From NCBI GenBank assembly GCA_018377375.1, contig JAGZZN010000036.1, positions 1-19,457 on the forward strand: a stretch of DNA of 19,457 nt, in the 5' to 3' direction. Within the stretch, counting starts at the first letter, position 1; the number at the start of each line of letters is the position of its first letter. This DNA comes from Streptococcus parasanguinis (GTDB lineage: Bacteria > Bacillota > Bacilli > Lactobacillales > Streptococcaceae). The notes under the pieces are model-generated. The model was not told the origin of the DNA, searched no databases, and worked only from the letters and a program-made list of their open reading frames with translations. The translations under genes were made by a program, and so were the position numbers. This document shows positions 8,033 through 15,420 of this stretch, in pieces.

Positions 8033-8067
8033 AAAACTCGTTTTCCATATTGGAAAACGAGTTTTTT
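8033..8067 (+). terminator. strong terminator after thioredoxin
   Basis: A perfect 15-bp stem (8033-8047 with 8051-8065, loop TAT) runs into T6 (8062-8067). The minus-strand side also has TTTT then CATTTT, so it may work weakly in both directions. Confidence 0.92.
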
Positions 8068-8104
8068 GATGCTCTTTATTTCTTTTAAATAGACGCGACA
8101 CCCA

Positions 8105-8133
8105 TTGACAGCGCTTTCTTATAGTGCTAAAAT
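8105..8133 (+). promoter_or_regulatory. strong promoter with no assigned gene
   Basis: Consensus TTGACA (8105-8110), a 17-nt spacer, and TAAAAT (8128-8133) with an upstream TGC extended element. It reads rightwards into the 3' end of the alpha-amylase gene, which is on the other strand. No open frame with a ribosome site follows. It could drive an antisense or small RNA, or be left over from a lost gene. Confidence 0.6.
8106..8119 (+). promoter_or_regulatory. CcpA cre-like site over the unassigned promoter
   Basis: TGACAGCGCTTTCT matches TGWAARCGYTWNCW at 13 of 14 positions (C at position 4). It overlaps the -35 and the spacer of the unassigned promoter, so CcpA repression of that transcript is predicted. 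Confidence 0.5.
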
Positions 8134-8164
8134 GAAACTGTATTTCCTATAAAATTTTTACAGG

Positions 8165-8202
8165 AAAAAAATTCTCCTAGGAAGATGTCGATCCTAGGAG
8201 AA
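8165..8202 (-). terminator. rho-independent terminator of the alpha-amylase gene
   Basis: A perfect 11-bp stem TTCTCCTAGGA / TCCTAGGAGAA (8172-8182, 8192-8202), 9-nt loop, is followed on the minus strand by T7 (plus-strand A-run 8165-8171). It begins 15 nt beyond the amylase stop codon. Confidence 0.92.
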
Positions 8203-8217
8203 AATTACATATAAAGG

Positions 8218-9681
8218 TTATTGGCCCTCTGTATCTTGGGCTACCCAGACGCTGACGGAGCGTTCTGCCACTGGGAATTCAGCAGTACCGTCTTCTTGAA
8301 CTTGGACAGTTTCGCTACAATTTTCTAGGACATCATAGTAGGTGAGGCCTGAGTAGGATGAGCCGATCTCCATGACTTTTGTAGCAGCTTGGTTATTCGA
8401 AACCAAGCAGGCGATTGGTGCTGATTCTTCTGTACCTGAGCGTGTCCAACCGATGCAATTAGGATCATCGAAGTAGTCTGTTTGTTCCCCATAGGCCAGA
8501 TCTTTACGAACCCATAAGAGGCGATCGAGGACCTCTTGGAAACTTTCTTGCGCAAATTGGCCCTCGATACCGTAGTAGTCTCCATAGAAGACACAAGGCA
8601 AACCAGCTTCACGAAGTAAGATCAAGGCATAGGCTGCAGGCTTGAACCATTCTTGGATTGTAGATTCCAAGGCTTGCCCTCGTTGGGTATCATGGTTGTC
8701 CACAAAGGTTACAGCCTCTTCAGGATGATTGAGCGCTAGTGTTCCGTCAAAAATAGTTCGAAGGTCGAAATTTTCACCTTCTTGACTAGCTCGGAAGAGA
8801 TTTTGGTGGAGGGCTACATCGATCAAGTCATACAAGTAGTCAATGCTTTCCAAGTACTCATCGTTGGTTTCTGTGTCGCCATTCCAAAATTCACCAAAAA
8901 CGTAGAAATCTTCTCCATATTTTTTGGTGATATTATGGATGAAATTCTTCATAAAGAAGGAGTCTATGTGTTTGACTGCATCCAGACGGAAGCCCTCAAC
9001 CCCTGTCGTTTCGATAAACCATTCAGCCCATTGGTCGAGATTTTCAACAACTTCGGGATGTTTGAAATCGATATCGGCATACATGAGGTAATCGTAGTTT
9101 CCGTTTTCCTTGTCTACCAGATCTCCATGAGCCCAACCTTTGTTGTCCCCTTGGATTTGGTAGATTCCATTCTTATTACGAGAAGCATCGTAGTCAGTAC
9201 CGGTGAAGTGGTACCAATGCCAGTGGAAGTCATTATAGGCGCCATTTCGGCCATCAAAGGTGAATTTGGTCCATCCTTGAATGGTGAAGGGCTCAGTGAG
9301 GACCTTGTTTCGATCCATCGGATCGACCTCAACGACCTCGAATTCCTCTAAGCCATCTGCAGCAGCTTTATGGTTGAGAACGACATCGGCTATTGGTTGA
9401 ATCCCTGCATCTTTGAGGGCTTGAATAGCTTGAAGATAATCATCTTTGAAGCCATATTTGGTGCGAACCGTTCCTTTTTGATCGAACTCGCCCAAATCAA
9501 AGAGGTCATAGACTCCGTACCCAACGTCATTGTTAGAAGTAGCTTTAAAGGCAGGTGGCATCCAGACTTTATGAATACCCAAGTCTGCTAAGTGTTGCGC
9601 ATCTTCAGCAAGACGCGTCCAGTGGTTCCCATCAGCAGGCAAATACCACTCAAAATATTGCATTAAGGTTTGATTTTCCAT
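8218..9681 (-). CDS. cytoplasmic alpha-amylase (GH13)
   Basis: A 487-aa alpha-amylase with no signal peptide, so intracellular: it would cut alpha-1,4 links in imported maltodextrins or in stored glycogen. The four GH13 regions are all present: DVVLNH (D99-H104), GFRLDAVKH with nucleophile D234, FGEFWNG with acid/base E264, and FVDNHD with D331. A C-terminal beta domain follows. Two starts are possible. ATG at 9699 lies only a few nt from the predicted transcript start. ATG at 9681 gives MENQTLMQYFEWYL, where I recall relatives beginning, so 9681 is chosen; neither has a strong ribosome site. The promoter region has a CAAACGTTTG palindrome overlapping the -35, like operators of MalR-type LacI repressors. 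The gene is convergent with thioredoxin and divergent from the second surface peptidase. It is unrelated in function to its neighbours except through carbon regulation. Confidence 0.93.
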   Translation of the reverse strand: MENQTLMQYFEWYLPADGNHWTRLAEDAQHLADLGIHKVWMPPAFKATSNNDVGYGVYDLFDLGEFDQKGTVRTKYGFKDDYLQAIQALKDAGIQPIADVVLNHKAAADGLEEFEVVEVDPMDRNKVLTEPFTIQGWTKFTFDGRNGAYNDFHWHWYHFTGTDYDASRNKNGIYQIQGDNKGWAHGDLVDKENGNYDYLMYADIDFKHPEVVENLDQWAEWFIETTGVEGFRLDAVKHIDSFFMKNFIHNITKKYGEDFYVFGEFWNGDTETNDEYLESIDYLYDLIDVALHQNLFRASQEGENFDLRTIFDGTLALNHPEEAVTFVDNHDTQRGQALESTIQEWFKPAAYALILLREAGLPCVFYGDYYGIEGQFAQESFQEVLDRLLWVRKDLAYGEQTDYFDDPNCIGWTRSGTEESAPIACLVSNNQAATKVMEIGSSYSGLTYYDVLENCSETVQVQEDGTAEFPVAERSVSVWVAQDTEGQ

Positions 9682-9711
9682 CGTTATTTCTTCTTTCATG
9701 TGAATGTCCCT

Positions 9712-9740
9712 ATTTTACCAAAAATAGTTGGATGCCACAA
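9712..9740 (-). promoter_or_regulatory. alpha-amylase promoter
   Basis: On the minus strand: TTGTGG (9735-9740), 17-nt spacer, then TAAAAT (9712-9717) with a TGG extended element. The -35 is half consensus and overlaps the palindromic operator, which fits a repressible promoter. Confidence 0.55.
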
Positions 9741-9749
9741 ACGTTTGCG
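9736..9749 (-). promoter_or_regulatory. LacI-family (MalR-like) operator of the amylase gene
   Basis: A perfect 10-bp palindrome CAAACGTTTG (9738-9747) lies within a 14-bp near-palindrome, reading CGCAAACGTTTGTG on the minus strand. From memory this is close to pneumococcal MalR operators (CGCAAACGTTTGCG type). It fits cre less well because the flanks fail. Maltose-responsive repression of the amylase is predicted. Confidence 0.6.
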
Positions 9750-9847
9750 CTGGAAGCAAGCCCTTTCTAAAAAAGAAATCGCATACATGAAAGAAATAAA
9801 GTGAGAATATAAAAAAATAGAGTCGGGTTCCGCTAGGACTGACTTTG

Positions 9848-9871
9848 AAAATGGTGAAAGGAGACCATTTT
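9848..9871 (+). promoter_or_regulatory. leader hairpin holding the Shine-Dalgarno in its loop
   Basis: A perfect 8-bp inverted repeat AAAATGGT / ACCATTTT (9848-9855, 9864-9871) encloses the 8-nt loop GAAAGGAG, which is the ribosome-binding sequence. The start codon ATG 9872 follows the stem directly. The pairing is visible in the sequence; any effect on translation is an inference. Confidence 0.5.
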
Positions 9872-12800
9872 ATGAAAAAAACAACTCTTGTTTCTCTACT
9901 CGTTGCAGGTTTACTGATTAGTCCTGCTGTACTCGCCCAGCATGTGCAAGCAGACCAAGTAAGTAGCACAACTACTGAGGAGACGGTTACTCCTTCTACG
10001 GCAAGTCCTGAAGTTACTGAAACAGTGACCTCAACACAAGGAGACACTAAAGAGACCGTACAGCCTGAAAAAGTGGAAGAGGTTTCAGAAATTAACAGAC
10101 CAACCACTTCGCCAACCGATCCGACAACTACTCCGACGACTGAGCTACATGAAGAACCTGCGTCAAGTCCAGCGGTAGTGAGCGCCCCAACTGTTGAGTC
10201 CACTCTAGCCAATCAGCCAAGCCCTGCGCCTGCGACGCCTACCGTTGGCAGTCAAGAGGAGCGCGCGACTCCAAAAGTAACCCAAGGAGACTTGGCTGAA
10301 ATTACTGGTGCAACTGTAACCGACCAGGATCGTGAAAAAGAAGTCACTGTGACGGAGGCAGTCAATCAACTATTGAACTGGGCTTCAATCAAGGAAAATC
10401 AAGTCGGATCTACTGATAAAGACCGATTAGCTTTTGCCAAGAGCCTAGGGATGGTCAAGGAAGGAGTGGAGGGATCTGCTCCGGTCACCAATCTCACTTC
10501 AATGGTTGATGTAGCCAAACAGCTTCGAGCAGCTTACCGCGCGGATAAGAAGACCCCTCTCTTTTTGAATGGCAAAGCACAACCTATTTTCCCATTTACG
10601 CCAGGAGACGATCCGGAGCATTACTCCTATGACAAGAGTGACATCGTTCGCTATATTGTCTATGTGGAAACCGATTATGATACGGATGGAGACGGCAAGC
10701 CTGACTTGGTCAAGACCTTTGTGCAGGTGCCAAAAGCTGCTGTCAATGGGGACTATAAAGCTGCGACCATCTTTGAAGCCAGCCCTTATGTAACAGGAAC
10801 GACAGAAGAGCGTACCTTAGAGGGAATTGGTCTCAAAGAAGGTGGAAACTTCGATATGGCCAAGCTCTATGAAAAACCTGCCAAACGCCAAGCAACCAAG
10901 ACTGTTACGACAGAAGAAGTAGCCAAAGCGACTGATCCAAAGGATTGGTACTACGTCAATCCGCGTGAAAGCTCTGAAGATTATACGCATTATGATTACG
11001 AAAATCTCAACTGGTACAATTATTTCTTAGTTCGTGGTTATGCAGTGGTGACCAGCAGTGGTTTGGGCTCAAAAGGATCAGACGGGATCAATACGACCGG
11101 CTCTGACCTTGAAGTCGCAGCTTATAAAAATATTGTTGAGTGGCTCAATGGCAAACGCAAAGCTTACTCAGATAAGACTAGCAACCAGGAAGTCAAGGCG
11201 GACTGGTCCAACGGAAACGTCGCCATGACTGGTTTGTCTTGGGCAGGTACGACAACATTTGGTGTAGCTTCTACTGGGGTAGAAGGCCTCAAGACCATTG
11301 TGCCAGCTGCAGGGATTGCTAGTTGGTATGACCATTTCAACAGCCAAGGATCTCCTCTTGATACCGGAGCTTCCAATGACCTATCTTGGCTATCTGTCTA
11401 TACCTCAGGTCGAATACTTGATAAAGAAGATTGGGACAAGGTCAAGGATTACTATGCAGCCTATATTACCAAGCTCAATGAGCTCCAACACAAGGATGGT
11501 CATAATTATAACGAAGAATATGCCAAACGCGACTACACGCTCAACGCAGCCAACTTGAAAGCAGCCCCTCTCATCATCCAAGGGCTCAATGATGACAATG
11601 TTAAACCCAAACATTTTGAACTCATGTTAGAAGCCTATAAGAAGGCGGGAATCAATGCCAAGGTCTTGCTCCACCAGGGCAATCACATCTATCCATCTAC
11701 TCGTTGGTCAGGGACAGAAGTCGCAGGCCAAGCCTTTAATGACCTGATGAATCTCTGGTATAGCCATTACCTCTACGGTATTGAAAATGGGATTGAAAAC
11801 CTTCCACAGGTAACGGCTCAGGACAATCTAGATCCAAGTAAATGGCGTCGTTTTGATAAATGGGATACCAACAATGCCATCTCTGCTCGAATCTACTCCA
11901 AACGGGAGGATGTGACAGTAACCGGTGATTACTATGGTACGGGAAATAACTGGACTACACGTAACCAAGATGCGGCCTTCCATTCCTCAGAAGTAGCGGC
12001 TTCCTATGCAGCACCAGTCGACCAAGATGTCACCATCAAAGGCCATATTCCTGTGCATTTTAGCGCTGCTTTTGTCAAGGGAGACAAAAACCATGCCCAT
12101 GTCACTGCGACCTTGATGGATGTCTCAGACGAAGACTTTGATGTGGTCAAAGAAGAAATCACCTATGACAAAGACGGTTACAGCACACGCACATTGGACA
12201 AGGAAACGATCGATGAGACAGGCTACTGGAATGGTAGCAACCTTGAAACCTTGCCTCTCAAACGTTACAAGACCCACAAGGTTAAGAGTGTGGTGATTGC
12301 GCGTGGTTGGATGAATTTGGCTAATCCAGCATCTCGCTATGACTCAGCAAGTTCTAGTCATTCTATTGATCTGAAAGAAAACGAATATCATGATTACACC
12401 ATGTATCTGCAACCAAATCTCTATACAGTGAAAAAAGGCCATCGACTGGTTTTGAGTTTGCACACCTATGATCCGGATTACATCTATTTTGCAGATCCTT
12501 ATGAAGTGACCTTCAAGACAGATTCTATTTCTGCAACGATTCCAATCGTAGAAGACAGTCGGTCTCTCTTGTTCCGTTATCAACCAGGTGAAAAAGATAC
12601 AGAGTATGCGTCATTGGCAGATCGGATCTTGCCAATTGCAACCATTCAACCAAAAGTAGATCCTGAACAAGACCCAAGTCCAGTAGATCAAGCAGAAAAA
12701 CCATTTGTTCCAAGTAATCTAATGACGCCAACCAATCCAGCTACTTCTGAAATTCTTCAAAAACCAAGCCACGGTCGAGATCCGATGGACTTCCGTAAGG

Positions 12801-12982
12801 AACAAAAAGAAGAGGCGGCACAAGAATTGGCTCAAAGAGCTGATAAAGATAAGATAGAAGCGACAAGCCAACCAAGCCTTCCAAAAACAGGTCAAGTAAC
12901 AAGCCCTTGGACTCTCTTTGGCTTCCTAGGACTCATGCTCACCAGCCTGTTGTCACTTGGCAAAGCTCACAAAGATGAATAA
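9872..12982 (+). CDS. LPXTG-anchored X-prolyl dipeptidyl-peptidase (S15), second copy
   Basis: A 1036-aa paralogue of the peptidase at 4587-7616, with the same domain order: signal peptide (MKKTT, cleavage near A27); a Thr/Pro/Glu-rich linker to about 155; the acidic DxDxDGxxD loop (D270-D278); S15 core with S456 in GLSWAG, D574 in GLNDDN and H605 in QGNHIYP; PepX C-terminal domain (about 650-895); Pro/Glu/Lys-rich wall region; and LPKTG at 1003. Long blocks such as GLKTIVPAAGIASWYD are shared, while linkers and loops differ, and this copy has an insertion in the C-terminal domain near EEITYDKDGYSTR. TTG 9845 is in frame but upstream of the signal; ATG 9872 is chosen. The promoter is unclear (a TATAAA lies at 9808-9813, no good -35). 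The M20 gene follows after 23 nt, so this copy probably leads an operon. The hydrophobic anchor ends in a short, weakly charged tail (KAHKDE). Confidence 0.9.
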   Translation: MKKTTLVSLLVAGLLISPAVLAQHVQADQVSSTTTEETVTPSTASPEVTETVTSTQGDTKETVQPEKVEEVSEINRPTTSPTDPTTTPTTELHEEPASSPAVVSAPTVESTLANQPSPAPATPTVGSQEERATPKVTQGDLAEITGATVTDQDREKEVTVTEAVNQLLNWASIKENQVGSTDKDRLAFAKSLGMVKEGVEGSAPVTNLTSMVDVAKQLRAAYRADKKTPLFLNGKAQPIFPFTPGDDPEHYSYDKSDIVRYIVYVETDYDTDGDGKPDLVKTFVQVPKAAVNGDYKAATIFEASPYVTGTTEERTLEGIGLKEGGNFDMAKLYEKPAKRQATKTVTTEEVAKATDPKDWYYVNPRESSEDYTHYDYENLNWYNYFLVRGYAVVTSSGLGSKGSDGINTTGSDLEVAAYKNIVEWLNGKRKAYSDKTSNQEVKADWSNGNVAMTGLSWAGTTTFGVASTGVEGLKTIVPAAGIASWYDHFNSQGSPLDTGASNDLSWLSVYTSGRILDKEDWDKVKDYYAAYITKLNELQHKDGHNYNEEYAKRDYTLNAANLKAAPLIIQGLNDDNVKPKHFELMLEAYKKAGINAKVLLHQGNHIYPSTRWSGTEVAGQAFNDLMNLWYSHYLYGIENGIENLPQVTAQDNLDPSKWRRFDKWDTNNAISARIYSKREDVTVTGDYYGTGNNWTTRNQDAAFHSSEVAASYAAPVDQDVTIKGHIPVHFSAAFVKGDKNHAHVTATLMDVSDEDFDVVKEEITYDKDGYSTRTLDKETIDETGYWNGSNLETLPLKRYKTHKVKSVVIARGWMNLANPASRYDSASSSHSIDLKENEYHDYTMYLQPNLYTVKKGHRLVLSLHTYDPDYIYFADPYEVTFKTDSISATIPIVEDSRSLLFRYQPGEKDTEYASLADRILPIATIQPKVDPEQDPSPVDQAEKPFVPSNLMTPTNPATSEILQKPSHGRDPMDFRKEQKEEAAQELAQRADKDKIEATSQPSLPKTGQVTSPWTLFGFLGLMLTSLLSLGKAHKDE

Positions 12983-13005
12983 TAGAAAAGAAGGATGGAG
13001 AGAAA

Positions 13006-14637
13006 GTGAAAACCACCAATAGAGAGAGCATCGAAACAATTTTTACCGAAGCCTTGGCGATTCCAAGCTTCACCAATACTGAGACCGAGCAAGGAATTGA
13101 GGCCTACCTGGATCAACGGCTTGCCCAGACCCCCTATTTCAAGGAACATTCGAACCAGTTTGGGCGCTATCAGGTGCCACAGGATCACTTGCATCGGTCG
13201 GTCAATTGGGCCTTGGTCGATAAGGGCAAGAGAAACACAGTTATTCTTTTCCACCACCATGATACAGTCGATCTAGAAGACTATGGAAATTTAGCAGGGA
13301 TCGCACTCGATTCTGATAAAGTAGCAGAAGCCTTGAAAACACTGGATATGCGACCTGATATGCAGGAAGATTTAGCTTCTGGGGAGTGGAAATTTGGCAG
13401 AGGGTCTTGCGATATGAAAGCAGCCCTAGCCCTGCAATTGGGGGTTCTGGAAGCCTATGCAGCAGACCCCACAGAAGGTCAGGTCAATCTGCTCTATCTC
13501 TCTGTTGGAGACGAGGAATCCTATTCACGTGGGATGCGGGGAGCTTTGGGCCTCCTCACAGATTTGCAGGAAAAGTTTGATCTGAATTATGTATTGGCAG
13601 TGGATTCAGAGCCCTTTGAATCGGAAGTAGGAAAAGAAAAGGTCCTTCACATTGGCACAGTCGGCAAACTCATGCCAGTCGTTGTGGCGCAAGGCGTCTT
13701 GTCCCATATGAAGGAGCCCCTTAAAGGGATCAATGCCTTGTCGCTCTTAGTAGCCATCGCAAGTCAGCTAGATCTTCATCCCGATCTGGCAGATCAGGCG
13801 TTGGGAGAAACGTCTCCCCTTCCTTCTTGGTCCTATCTCAGAGATTTGAAGGAGCAGTACGATGTATCGACCGTGCTGTATGCGGCTGGTTATTTCAGTG
13901 TATTGCATTTGAAGAAAACACCTCAAGAGCTCTTGCAACGAATCTATGAGCTTAGTCAGGAGGCCTTGGATGCCTTTTACAAGAAGTATGAGCACTTGCA
14001 GGATAAGGCTGGCCAAGACCATATGATTGCAAGGCCAAAAGTCATCACCTATCAAGAACTAGAGGAACGATGCCAAGCCATAGAAGGTTACCAAGCTTTT
14101 AGGGAAGCTTCTAACCAAAAAGCGGAACACGATTTTCGTAATGGGACCAGCTACCAGAGCCTTGCAATCCAACAAATCCAGCGACTCCTTGAGTTTCTCG
14201 GAGATAAGGATCCCATGGTGGTCATTGGTTTTGCGCCCCCATATTATCCTTCTATGAATTGTCGCTTTTTGGACAATACAGAACTCAAAATCGAGTCCTT
14301 GATCGAGGATTACCGCCAGTATCTGGACCAAAGAGGCTATAGCTTAAAAGTCGAAGAATACTTTATGGGGATTAACGACACCAGCTATTGTGCCTTGGAA
14401 AAGGATGTGGCCTCTTATCAAGTCGTCCTAGATAGTCTGGCCACTCCGGCTCAAATTTATGATCTGGATCTGGATAAAATTGCTCGAATTCAGGTTCCAG
14501 CGATCAATCTCGGGCCCTGGGGTAAAGAATTGCATAAGCGAGGAGAGCGGGTCTACCAAGAAGATTTCTTGGCGACCATTCCAACCTATCTGCTAGATTT
14601 GCTCTATCATTTCGATGATCGCTTATCAACAGAATAA
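13006..14637 (+). CDS. M20-family metallohydrolase, RocB-like
   Basis: A 543-aa M20 metallopeptidase-type protein, longer than ordinary M20 peptidases and close in size to RocB-type proteins. Metal-site motifs: HHHDTVD with H84 and D86, GRGSCDMKAA with D136, and GDEESYSRGMRG with E170-E171. There is no signal peptide, so it is cytosolic. The start is GTG 13006 with GGAG 5 nt upstream; the nearby ATG 12995 runs into a stop within a few codons. It starts 23 nt after the second surface peptidase and ends 39 nt before the ABC ATPase, so it is probably co-transcribed with both. RocB was first linked to arginine use, but its reaction is not well defined, and here a peptide or amide hydrolase acting on imported X-Pro products is just as plausible. 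The fold is certain enough; the substrate is unknown. Confidence 0.85.
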   Translation: MKTTNRESIETIFTEALAIPSFTNTETEQGIEAYLDQRLAQTPYFKEHSNQFGRYQVPQDHLHRSVNWALVDKGKRNTVILFHHHDTVDLEDYGNLAGIALDSDKVAEALKTLDMRPDMQEDLASGEWKFGRGSCDMKAALALQLGVLEAYAADPTEGQVNLLYLSVGDEESYSRGMRGALGLLTDLQEKFDLNYVLAVDSEPFESEVGKEKVLHIGTVGKLMPVVVAQGVLSHMKEPLKGINALSLLVAIASQLDLHPDLADQALGETSPLPSWSYLRDLKEQYDVSTVLYAAGYFSVLHLKKTPQELLQRIYELSQEALDAFYKKYEHLQDKAGQDHMIARPKVITYQELEERCQAIEGYQAFREASNQKAEHDFRNGTSYQSLAIQQIQRLLEFLGDKDPMVVIGFAPPYYPSMNCRFLDNTELKIESLIEDYRQYLDQRGYSLKVEEYFMGINDTSYCALEKDVASYQVVLDSLATPAQIYDLDLDKIARIQVPAINLGPWGKELHKRGERVYQEDFLATIPTYLLDLLYHFDDRLSTE

Positions 14638-14676
14638 GAAAAAACGGTCCCAACGAGGATCAATTAGGGAGTTAAC

Positions 14677-15420
14677 ATGATTACATTTCACGGAGTTACT
14701 AAAGATTACGATGGGCACATTGCCCTAAACCACTTGGACTTGACCATCGAAGATGGACAAATTGTCGGCTTGATTGGCCACAACGGAGCCGGTAAGTCCA
14801 CAACCATCAAGAGTTTGGTCAGTGTGATTACCCCAACCACTGGGACGATTGAAGTGGACGGTCAGGACCTCTATAGCCATCGGCTTGCGATCAAAAAGAA
14901 GATCGGTTATGTGGCGGATTCGCCGGATCTTTTCTTGCGTCTCACAGCTAATGAATTATGGGAGCTGGTTGCGACCTCTTATGATATGAGTCAGAAGGAC
15001 TGTGATCAACGCTTGGAAGAGCTTCTCAGGATCTTTGATTTTCAGAGTCACCGCTATGAAGTGATTGAATCCTTTTCACATGGGATGCGCCAGAAGGTCT
15101 TCGTCATTGCAGCGCTCTTATCAGATCCAGATATCTGGGTCTTGGACGAACCGATGACCGGATTGGACCCGCAGGCTTCTTACGATTTAAAACAAATGAT
15201 GCGCCAACATGCGGAGCGCGGAAAGACCGTTATTTTCTCTACCCACGTCTTAGAAGTAGCCGAACAACTCTGTGATAAAATTGCTATTCTGAAAAAGGGA
15301 AATCTCATTTTCTATGGGACGATCGAGGAATTGAAGGGACAACATCCAGAACAAAGCCTGGAAAGTATCTATCTCAGTCTAGCGGGGCGGAAGGAAGAAG
15401 GTGGCGATCATGCGTCTTAA
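14677..15420 (+). CDS. ABC transporter ATP-binding protein
   Basis: A 247-aa ABC ATPase, single domain. Walker A is GHNGAGKST (34-42), the signature is FSHGM (133-137, a variant of LSGGQ), Walker B is VWVLDEP-like (153-159, WVLDEP), and the switch histidine is H190 in FSTH. The usual Q-loop glutamine is not evident: the segment reads GYVADSPDLF (78-87). This pattern is common in EcsA/BcrA-like exporters that pair with ABC-2 permeases. GGGAG lies 5 nt upstream of ATG 14677. The next gene, a large membrane protein, overlaps it by 11 nt, so the two are translationally coupled. Substrate is unknown; bacteriocin, lipid or peptide export are all possible. Confidence 0.92.
   Translation: MITFHGVTKDYDGHIALNHLDLTIEDGQIVGLIGHNGAGKSTTIKSLVSVITPTTGTIEVDGQDLYSHRLAIKKKIGYVADSPDLFLRLTANELWELVATSYDMSQKDCDQRLEELLRIFDFQSHRYEVIESFSHGMRQKVFVIAALLSDPDIWVLDEPMTGLDPQASYDLKQMMRQHAERGKTVIFSTHVLEVAEQLCDKIAILKKGNLIFYGTIEELKGQHPEQSLESIYLSLAGRKEEGGDHAS

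Noticed and set aside
8782..9351. 189-codon open frame on the plus strand inside the alpha-amylase gene
   Set aside because: It is antisense to clear GH13 catalytic regions, has no ribosome site or family features, and is explained by codon bias of the amylase frame.
9774..9787. cre-like site upstream of the second surface peptidase
   Set aside because: AGAAATCGCATACA matches the cre consensus at only 11 of 14 positions and has no clear promoter around it, so it was not listed as a site.
9715..10212. 165-codon minus-strand frame rich in Val and Ser opposite the second peptidase
   Set aside because: It is the complement of the Thr/Pro-rich linker, which gives a low-complexity shadow, and no start signal is seen.
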